Shown piece by piece: positions 16,930 through 24,386 of a DNA stretch of 24,386 nucleotides. The stretch's first letter is position 1; every line of letters starts with the position of its first letter. Below the pieces are notes generated by a model that did no database searches, had not been told where the DNA came from, and was given only the letters and a program-made list of their open reading frames with translations. The DNA comes from Oscillospiraceae bacterium (lineage in GTDB: Bacteria; Bacillota; Clostridia; Oscillospirales; Ruminococcaceae), in contig CADBXQ010000007.1 in assembly GCA_902798675.1 (NCBI GenBank), positions 1 through 24,386 on the forward strand. The letters are read 5' to 3'. The position numbers were made by a program, and so were the translations under genes.

Positions 16930-18300
16930 TTATATCCGATTAAAAACAGCTTCGATTATGTCTTCAAATCGCATGCGCCGACTGGCCTTAAACAAAACAA
17001 CATCCCCCGATTTGACCTCGGATTCAAGCTTTTCAATCAAATCCTCCTTGGTTTTAAAATGCCAAATTTTTTGCTCCGAATTTTGTTCACAGCAGCTCAA
17101 AGCGCCTTCATATATCTCCCTGGCTTCATCTCCATAGCAATATATTAAATCAACGCCAAATCCAAAAGCAATCTCCCCCAATTCTCTATGAGCCGGTTTT
17201 GATATCGCTCCAAGCTCCAGCATATCACCCAAAACAGCAATCCTTCGACCCGAACAAGAAATCGTCATCAGAGAAGTTATTGCTGCTTTCATGGATTCTG
17301 GGCTTGCATTATAGCAATCAGCGATGACTGTTGCGCCGCCAACTTCAAAAACCTTTTGCCGCATGCCAATTCCCCTATATTCACTCAAAGCCCGAGCAAC
17401 CTCTTTGGGCTCAATTTTTGCAATAATCCCAACAGCAAAGGCAAAAAGCGCATTAATGACATTGTGGTTTCCTAAAATCGGAATCAAAACATGCTCAACA
17501 TTTTTGCCATATCTTATATCAAATTCCGTTTTTGATCCATCAGTTTTTATGTTATATGCATAGTATTCACAATTTTTGTTTTGAATTCCGCATTTGACAA
17601 TCTTGTGGTTTGGCAGAATTAAATCCTTCAGCTTATCATTGTCGCCGCCAACAATTAAAGTTGATCCTTTTGGCATATATTCCAATATTTCCAATTTAGT
17701 CTTGAGGATTCCATCCCTGGATTCAAAATTTTCCATATGCGAAACGCCAACATTTGTTATTATTCCAAGCGTTGGTTTTGCGGCCTGACTCAAAACTAAA
17801 ATGTCCCCAGTATTACACATGCCCATTTCAACAACAGCCGCACCATAGGAAGAATCAAGCCCAAACAAAGTCTTTGAAACGCCAACTTCATTGTTTAAAT
17901 TTCCGTCTGTTTTTAAAACTTTCATTTTGCTGCCTAAAACTCTTGAAACCATCTCTTTTGTTGTTGTTTTTCCGTCACTTCCCGTGACCCCAACAACCAT
18001 TCCCGAAAAACGCGACCTGTTTAAATAAGCAAGATCCAAAAGAGCTCGTTGGGTGTCTTCAACAACTATTTGAGGAACCAGAAGCTGTTCTTTTTCGGTT
18101 ATCACCAAAGACGCTCCTTTTTCAATCGCGGACTGTATGAAATCATGGCCATCAAAACGCTCTCCCTTAAGAGCAACAAAAGCGCATCCTTTTTTAACCG
18201 CCCGATCATCCGTCACAACACTGTTTATTTCTTTACACGAAATGTTTTTAGCAACTCCACCAACTGCTTTTAAAACATCATCAATTTTTATTGGATCCAT
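16930..18300 (-). CDS. murF: UDP-MurNAc-tripeptide:D-alanyl-D-alanine ligase (MurF)
   Basis: MurF adds D-Ala-D-Ala to UDP-MurNAc-tripeptide in the cytoplasm. Visible are the Mur N-terminal domain (~25-85), the ATP-binding loop GVTGSDGKTTTKEM (~105-118), the central-domain NEVGVSKTLF and EMGMCNTGDI, ITNVGVSHMENFES, GNHNVINALFAFAVG, and the C-terminal domain with DCYNASPESMKAA and LGDMLELG. The open frame begins at ATG 18306, but ATG 18298-18300 is 9 bases from GGGAGG rather than 3, so I prefer it (456 residues). It follows murE by about 60 bases. It is complete. Confidence 0.95.
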   Translation of the reverse strand: MDPIKIDDVLKAVGGVAKNISCKEINSVVTDDRAVKKGCAFVALKGERFDGHDFIQSAIEKGASLVITEKEQLLVPQIVVEDTQRALLDLAYLNRSRFSGMVVGVTGSDGKTTTKEMVSRVLGSKMKVLKTDGNLNNEVGVSKTLFGLDSSYGAAVVEMGMCNTGDILVLSQAAKPTLGIITNVGVSHMENFESRDGILKTKLEILEYMPKGSTLIVGGDNDKLKDLILPNHKIVKCGIQNKNCEYYAYNIKTDGSKTEFDIRYGKNVEHVLIPILGNHNVINALFAFAVGIIAKIEPKEVARALSEYRGIGMRQKVFEVGGATVIADCYNASPESMKAAITSLMTISCSGRRIAVLGDMLELGAISKPAHRELGEIAFGFGVDLIYCYGDEAREIYEGALSCCEQNSEQKIWHFKTKEDLIEKLESEVKSGDVVLFKASRRMRFEDIIEAVFNRI

Positions 18301-18360
18301 ATCCATTTTCCTCCCAAAAATAACTAAAATTCAAAAAGACAATCGTCTATATATAATATA

Positions 18361-19794
<1,434 letters not shown>

Positions 19795-19854
19795 AGCCTA
19801 AACCTCTCTTGCCAACAAAATATATTTAATATGACTAAATGTATTAAAAAGCGT

Positions 19855-21837
19855 TCATCCCGTTTCATCATCCGTTAAAAACTCAACAGAAACAACCGCT
19901 CCCCGCAAAACGTTTTCTCCAGGAGAAGGCGACTGGGAAACTGCCCTTGCTTTTTGGCTTTGAACGCCGGAATTTTCAACCGACAAATTGAGCCCACATC
20001 CCGCCAAAACGCTGTTTGCCTCGGCCTGACTCAGCCCCAAAAGATTTGGAACGCCAATCATCCTGTTTTCAAAATTTTCGGTGTATAAAATCACTTTGTT
20101 TGACCGGCTGACGTTGTTTCCGGTTTTTGGAGTTTGGTTTAAAACATTTCCCCCAGAGCCAACAACTTCAACATTTTTAAACCCAGACCTTTGAAGCTTT
20201 CCCCGAGCCTGGTCAACCGACATTCCCTCGCAAGCGGGAACAATAGCCGAAATATGTTCCAATTCATCTTGTGTATATTCCGGAGCTATTCCGAGATATG
20301 GAGCAGCCTCTTTCATGATTTTAGCAAAAACTGGGCTTGCAATCGTTCCGCCGTAATATGTTCCGTCGGTTGGAGTGTCTATCAAAACCATTAATGAATA
20401 CTGTGGCTTTTCGGCAGGAATTGCTCCAACAAACGAGCTAACATATGTTTTTTGGCCGGTTTGCTGCATATGTTTTAGCTTTTGAGCGGTTCCGGATTTT
20501 CCAATAATTCGATAGCCAGGAATGCTCGCATTTGTTCCCTTGCCGTCTATTCCTTTAACAACGCCCTCTAAAACGCCTCTCATAGTGTTTGATGTTGTTT
20601 CGGATATGACTTGGCGCTTTGTTTGGGAGCCGATTGTTTGCAAAACGTTTCCATTGCTGTCTAAAACCTGATTGACAACATGCGGAGTGTGGAGATATCC
20701 TCCATTGACAACAGCATTAAAAGCCGAAATCATCTGAACAGCAGTTATCGCCTCGGTCTGGCCAAATGATTCCGAAGCAAGCGAGACGGGAGTGAAATCC
20801 TTTTCTTTAACATATATCGAATCGGTTTCCCCCGGCAGGTCGATTTTGGTTTTTTCTGTCATTCCATACATGGAAAAATATCTGAAAAAGAGATTTGGAC
20901 CAAGCGACGCGCCGATTTTTATGAAAGCCGGGTTGCAAGAATTTATAAAGGCCTGCGTGAAATTTTCGGATCCATGGCCGGACGTCCTCCAGCAGCCAAA
21001 CTTCCTATCATCAACAACACACGACCCGTTGCAGTGGAAGGTGCTGTTTAGCGTCATTGTTCCTTCCTCCAAAGCCGCCGATCCAGTCACAACCTTAAAA
21101 ACTGAGCCCGGTTCATATGTTTCTGAAACCGCCTTGTTGGTCCAAACAGCTGTTCTGGCGTCGGCCTCAGACTTGCCCTCAATCGCGGGAAACTGGTCAA
21201 TTGGCGGGAGAACAAACGGATCGTTTAGGTTAAAATCAGGTTTGATTGAAAGAGCCAGTATCTCCCCTGTGTTGACGTTGGTCATGATCGCCATACACCT
21301 GTTTGCAGGTTTTCGCACCTTCATGACCTCATCAAGCGCCTTATCACAGTAGTGCTGCAAAGTGCTGTCTAGCGACAAAACCAATGAATTTCCATCCTGA
21401 GAAGGATAATATGACTCATAGTCATATGGCATCGGGCCCCCTTTGGCATTTTGAACCCCGGTGACTTTTCCCGCAACTCCAGAAAGCTCTTTGTTATATG
21501 AAAGCTCAACTCCAAGAAGCCCTTGATTATCTCCTCCAACAAAGCCAATTGTTTGAGCTGCCATATTACTCATAGGATAATATCTTTTAGTGTCCTCAAC
21601 CATGTGTATCCCCAAAATATGGTTGCTATGTATAAAATCTAAAATTTTGTCAACATCCGGCTTTTCAACTTTTTTCTTAACTATCTCATATTTTGTTTTA
21701 GATTCACATTTTTTCAAAATCTTTTCATATTCAACGCTCAACGTCTGGGCGAGGAAGCTTGAAATCTTTTCTTCATCGCCTTTTTTGATTTGGTTTGGCG
21801 CCAAAGAAACAGTCCAAACAGTTGCGCTTTGAGCTAA
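19855..21837 (-). pseudogene. spoVD: Class B penicillin-binding protein, SpoVD/FtsI type with two PASTA domains; 5' end lost
   Basis: This is the septal transpeptidase partner of FtsW/SpoVE. From TTG 21802-21804 the frame gives 649 residues with the catalytic triad SVFK (S234-K237), SCN (289-291) and KSGT (436-439), then two PASTA repeats (~518-576 and ~583-645). The reading frame continues upstream to 21837 as LAQSATVWTVSLAP, which is the normal family sequence just after RGxIxDRNG, and is then cut by TGA. Everything before it is missing: initiator ATG, cytoplasmic tail, the single TM helix and the RGxIxDRN motif, about 55-60 residues. The 114 bases up to ftsL are AT-rich non-coding sequence in all frames I read. 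The TTG has no SD. An unanchored PBP would not reach its place of action, so I call it a pseudogene. Confidence 0.8.
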
Positions 21838-21951
21838 TCAAATATGCGTCAAAAACTCACAAAAATATTCAAAAACAAACTAAAAATTTGCGATATAATT
21901 CAAAATTTCAAAACATATCTATATATATTATCATATTCACACAAGCTATAT

Positions 21952-22398
21952 TTATGAAAAAAGATTGTTTATTGCGTCAATCAAGCTGTCCAAAATGTTT
22001 TTTGAATTTTCCTCATCAATTTCAATCGAGTTTCCCAAAGAACTGTTAACATAAATTATTTGATTGCTAGATTGCTTTTTCATTCCCCATTTTGCCTTAG
22101 CATATTCCTCTAAATTTGAATAGCCCATCTTTCTCTCAAGCTCACAGTTTAGTCTAATATATTCACTTTGCTGGATTTTATATTCTTTTTCAAGCGAATT
22201 CACCTCAAAAACCAGTTCGTTCATCCTAACCATGCTGAAAATCAAAAAAACAAGCAATCCCGAAATCATCAAAACAGCAAATATCGACCGGATCGGATTA
22301 AACCTTCGAGCCCTTCTAACTCTTTTGATTCTGGCAGGTTTTTTTTGCTCGCGCGGCAACGCATCCCTGCTATAGGCCAAATTTGTTTTGAACGTCAT
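21952..22398 (-). CDS. ftsL: FtsL-like septum protein
   Basis: This is a small bitopic protein in the canonical ftsL slot between rsmH and the PBP. It has a basic cytoplasmic N-terminus (KKPARIKRVRRARR), one TM helix (FAVLMISGLLVFLIFSMV) and an extracellular leucine-zipper-like coiled coil (MNELVFEVNSLEKEYKIQQSEYIRLNCELERKM), followed by YSNLEEYAKAKWGMKK, similar to the end of the FtsL/DivIC fold. An acidic tail follows. FtsL would pair with FtsQ/DivIB and FtsB/DivIC. ATG 22396-22398 (148 residues) is 13 bases after GGAGG; GTG 22408-22410 is only one base from it and is less likely. Sequence conservation is low, so the name rests on topology and position. Confidence 0.8.
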   Translation of the reverse strand: MTFKTNLAYSRDALPREQKKPARIKRVRRARRFNPIRSIFAVLMISGLLVFLIFSMVRMNELVFEVNSLEKEYKIQQSEYIRLNCELERKMGYSNLEEYAKAKWGMKKQSSNQIIYVNSSLGNSIEIDEENSKNILDSLIDAINNLFS

Positions 22399-22432
22399 TT
22401 TAACAAGCACGCCTCCCCTTTTTAAATAAAAA

Positions 22433-23365
22433 TTAAAGCTTTTCTAAAATTCTCAATTTTGCGCTCTTGCTTCTTGGATTAGTTGCAATTTCCAAGTTGC
22501 TGGGTCTGATTGCCTTTTTATTTACTATTTTTGCGCGAGGAACATTCCCACACACACATATCGGAGATTTCGGAGGACACACACACCCCCTGCTCCAAAT
22601 TTTATATTTTTGCTTAACCAGCCGATCCTCAAGCGAATGAAAGGTTATCACCACAAGCCTCCCCCCGGCTTTTAGCAGCTCAAACGAAGCCTCAAGCCCG
22701 ATTTCCAGGCTTTCCAGCTCGCCATTAACAGCAATTCGAATTGCTTGAAAACTTTTTTTACACGGATTTTTTCTTCTTCGAAATTTTGCAGGGATAGAAA
22801 ATTTTATTATATTTGCTAAATCCAGGGTTGTTTGGATTAATTTTTGAGACCTTCTTTTAACAATGCTTGAAGCTATAGACCTTGCAAACCTCTCCTGGCC
22901 ATATTTTTTCAAAATCTCAATTAATTCTTCTTCGGAAAATTTATTGACAATTTCAGCCGCCGTCACCCCCTGTTTGCTCATGCGCATGTCTAAAGCGCCG
23001 TCATGTCTATATGAAAAACCTCTTTTTGGATTATCAAGCTGATATGAAGAAACTCCCAAGTCTATTAAAATTCCGTCAACCTCGCGAATTTCCCTGGCTT
23101 CAAGGCGCTTTTTCATCTCGCAAAAATTTGAATTTATAACAAAAGCCGGAAACGAAGAGAGCCTTTTTTTTGAAACCAAAACAGCATCGGGATCCCTGTC
23201 AAACGCAAACAGCTTCCCACTTTCAAGCTTTTTTGCGATCTCAATTGAATGGCCAGCGCCTCCAACCGTTGCGTCAACATATATCCCTTCAGGCTTGATT
23301 TCTAGACCTTCAACACACTCCTTTAGCAAAACAGGATTGTGAGAAAAAATCTCAATTTTTTTCAT
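22433..23365 (-). CDS. rsmH: 16S rRNA (cytosine1402-N4)-methyltransferase RsmH (MraW)
   Basis: RsmH methylates C1402 in the P-site of 16S rRNA using SAM. The 310-residue protein begins with HNPVLLKECVEGL, then the SAM-binding DATVGGAGHSIEI (~31-43), FDRDPDA, DGILIDLGVSSYQLDNPKRGFSYRHDGALDMRM (~97-129), the inserted alpha-helical domain, and the C-terminal ITFHSLEDRLVK, CVCPP, NPRSKSAKLRILEK. It is complete. ATG 23363-23365 lies immediately after AAAGGGG with no spacer, so initiation may be weak. It is the usual second gene of the dcw operon, 27 bases after mraZ. Confidence 0.96.
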   Translation of the reverse strand: MKKIEIFSHNPVLLKECVEGLEIKPEGIYVDATVGGAGHSIEIAKKLESGKLFAFDRDPDAVLVSKKRLSSFPAFVINSNFCEMKKRLEAREIREVDGILIDLGVSSYQLDNPKRGFSYRHDGALDMRMSKQGVTAAEIVNKFSEEELIEILKKYGQERFARSIASSIVKRRSQKLIQTTLDLANIIKFSIPAKFRRRKNPCKKSFQAIRIAVNGELESLEIGLEASFELLKAGGRLVVITFHSLEDRLVKQKYKIWSRGCVCPPKSPICVCGNVPRAKIVNKKAIRPSNLEIATNPRSKSAKLRILEKL

Positions 23366-23392
23366 CCCCTTTCAAAAAAACCAAGCAGTTTG

Positions 23393-23812
23393 TTAAAAAT
23401 CAAGATCGTCCATAATTTTCGTTATAGATTCTGGAGACAACCTGTCAAATTCTTTTTTCCAAGCCGCCTCATTCCAGATCTCAGCGTGGTCTGAAGCTCC
23501 AACAACAACAATATTTCTTTCAAGCTGGGCATATTCTCTCAAAGTGGGAGATATGACAATTCGTCCTTGTTTATCCGGAACAACTTCAATCGCTCCAGAA
23601 AAGAAAAATCGCTCGATATCGCGCCTTTTGTTTCGAGGAAGGTTTTTAATGCTGCTTTCTAATCTAAACCATTCTTGCAACGAGTATACATTCAAACAGC
23701 GATCAAATCCACGAGTCACGATAAACCGGTCTCCAAAAACTTCCCTCATTCTAGACGGGAAATTAAGGCGTCCTTTGGCGTCAATTAAATGACTATGTTC
23801 CCCAATCAACAC
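23393..23812 (-). CDS. mraZ: Transcriptional regulator MraZ
   Basis: MraZ is an AbrB-fold DNA-binding protein that represses its own dcw operon. The 139-residue protein contains the two tandem SpoVT/AbrB-like halves: IDAKGRLNFPSRMRE (residues ~10-24) and DKQGRIVISPTLREYA (~80-95), separated by FIVTRGFDRCLNVY and the RFFFSGA motif. The start is GTG 23810-23812, 8 bases after GGGAGG; the usual MxxGEyxHxID N-terminus (MLIGEHSHLID) confirms it. The operator-like repeats just upstream (23856-23890) match its expected binding pattern. Confidence 0.95.
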   Translation of the reverse strand: MLIGEHSHLIDAKGRLNFPSRMREVFGDRFIVTRGFDRCLNVYSLQEWFRLESSIKNLPRNKRRDIERFFFSGAIEVVPDKQGRIVISPTLREYAQLERNIVVVGASDHAEIWNEAAWKKEFDRLSPESITKIMDDLDF

Positions 23813-23855
23813 ACAAAAGACCTCCCTTTAAAACAAGCATAGCGAGAATCGATCC

Positions 23856-23890
23856 AACCACCCTAACCCACTTCAAACCAACGCAAACCA
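23856..23890 (-). promoter_or_regulatory. MraZ operator: four TGGKT boxes at an exact 10-base period
   Basis: Reading the minus strand, boxes TGGTT (23890), TGGTT (23880), TGGGT (23870) and TGGTT (23860) are each followed by five variable bases, so they repeat on one face of the helix. MraZ is known in other bacteria to bind direct TGGGN repeats with 5-base spacers at the mra promoter. The boxes begin at the base next to the -10 element and cover the likely transcription start. Confidence 0.85.
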
Positions 23891-23919
23891 ATTATAACCC
23901 AAGCAAATAAAAAAATCAA
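23891..23919 (-). promoter_or_regulatory. Sigma-A promoter of the dcw operon
   Basis: A -35 TTGATT (23914-23919), a spacer of exactly 17 bases and a consensus -10 TATAAT (23891-23896) lie 79 bases before the mraZ GTG. This is the best promoter match in the window for the minus strand. Confidence 0.85.
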
Positions 23920-23948
23920 TAGCAAAAAAGCTCGAAAACTTTAAACTC

Positions 23949-23981
23949 AAAAAACAAAATGTATAATCAAATGATTAACAT
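23949..23981 (-). terminator. Hairpin with U-tract upstream of the dcw promoter
   Basis: On the minus strand, ATGT-TAATCA pairs with TGATTA-(T)-ACAT across a 2-base loop (23981-23959) and is followed by TTTTGTTTTTT. This has the form of an intrinsic terminator, although the stem is AT-rich. No gene is visible upstream on this strand within the window. Confidence 0.5.
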
Positions 23982-24386
23982 ACCAACTGTAACAAAAAAA
24001 CGAAGCCTACCAATCCGCAATACTTCCCTGTTTCATCAGCTTTTATTGAGGTTTGGATCACAAGATAAATTAAAAATTATTTTTTTTAATATTTTATTTT
24101 TATTTTTAAAACCCAGTTTCACCAAGCAACTTCACGCTTGAATTCAAAATTTAAAAATAATGCTGGATACTAGTGTATTTTTTGGCTAAAATCCCAATTT
24201 AGCTAATTTGCAGGAAATTGATCGATAGATTCGCATATTTTCGAAAAATTAATCATACACCTAGTAATACTTGATTTGCATCAAAAAATTAAACCTATCG
24301 TGGCAAATATTGGTTTGACATATGACAAATTAACGTGTAAAATGTAGAATGTGTTTGCTTTTTGAGCTTGAAAAATTTAGCGGCAA
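23982..24386. other. About 400 bases without a recognised gene
   Basis: I read both strands and found no ORF with family character, no tRNA and no recognised RNA family. It holds AT-only tracts (24061-24112), an AT hairpin (ATTAAAAA with TTTTTAAT), a weak hairpin GCTAAA-loop-TTTAGC near 24185-24203, and an outward + strand promoter (24315-24343). Its minus-strand side ends in the hairpin and U-tract at 23949-23981. Confidence 0.5.
24315..24343 (+). promoter_or_regulatory. Strong sigma-A promoter directed out of the window
   Basis: A consensus -35 TTGACA (24315-24320), a 17-base spacer and -10 TAAAAT (24338-24343) lie on the + strand. The -35 lies in a near-palindrome, TTTGACATATGACAAA (24314-24329), which could be an operator. 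No start codon with an SD follows before the window ends, so the gene it serves lies to the right. Confidence 0.6.

Noticed and set aside
24001..24060. Terminator or structured RNA ending in TTCGTTTTTTTG on the minus strand
   Set aside because: Only a 4-bp GAAG/CTTC stem with a 17-base loop can form next to the T-run, and no RNA family is recognisable.

Overview
The window is a stretch of AT-rich bacterial chromosome in which every recognisable gene lies on the minus strand, so transcription runs from high to low coordinates. The gene set points to a Gram-positive member of the Clostridia, most likely near the Oscillospirales/Ruminococcaceae: a division-and-cell-wall (dcw) cluster with SpoVD- and SpoVE-type proteins, a fused IspH/ribosomal-S1-like protein, a FolT-type ECF transporter subunit, a MurR/RpiR-type regulator and GGAGG-type ribosome binding sites. 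This placement rests on family knowledge and was not tested by a search.

Layout in the direction of transcription. The right end (24386-23813) has no gene. It carries an outward + strand promoter, a hairpin with a U-tract, a very good promoter for the dcw operon, and four exactly 10-bp-phased TGGKT repeats that look like the MraZ operator. Then come mraZ, rsmH, ftsL, a SpoVD/FtsI penicillin-binding protein, murE, murF, mraY, spoVE/ftsW, murG, murA and ftsQ/divIB (23812-11262). After a 335-base gap with its own promoter come ftsZ and a DivIVA-like coiled-coil gene (10926-8852). A tightly packed, partly overlapping block follows: rpiR-type regulator, HI0933-type flavoprotein, cmk, plsC and ispH-S1 (8799-3301). 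Last are folT and a P-type calcium-ATPase that runs off the left edge.

The most notable feature is damage. Three genes of otherwise ordinary sequence have each lost a short block of conserved coding sequence. The P-type ATPase lacks roughly 30 residues including the TGD hinge motif, with a frameshift. The dcw-located murA lacks roughly 14 residues including the MRAS segment, with a frameshift. The SpoVD/FtsI gene lacks its start codon, membrane anchor and RGxIxDRNG motif. The surrounding genes look full length. This fits an early stage of gene erosion, as in a host-restricted lineage, or deletions introduced in assembly; the sequence alone cannot decide. murD and ftsA are absent from their usual slots in the cluster.

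Functionally, the dcw genes make lipid II from UDP-GlcNAc (murA), UDP-MurNAc-peptides (murE, murF) and lipid-linked intermediates (mraY, murG), and build the septum (ftsL, ftsQ, ftsW, PBP, ftsZ, DivIVA-like). The downstream block serves nucleotide, phospholipid and isoprenoid supply. I found no tRNA, rRNA, CRISPR array, insertion sequence or phage gene, and no convincing new multi-gene system.
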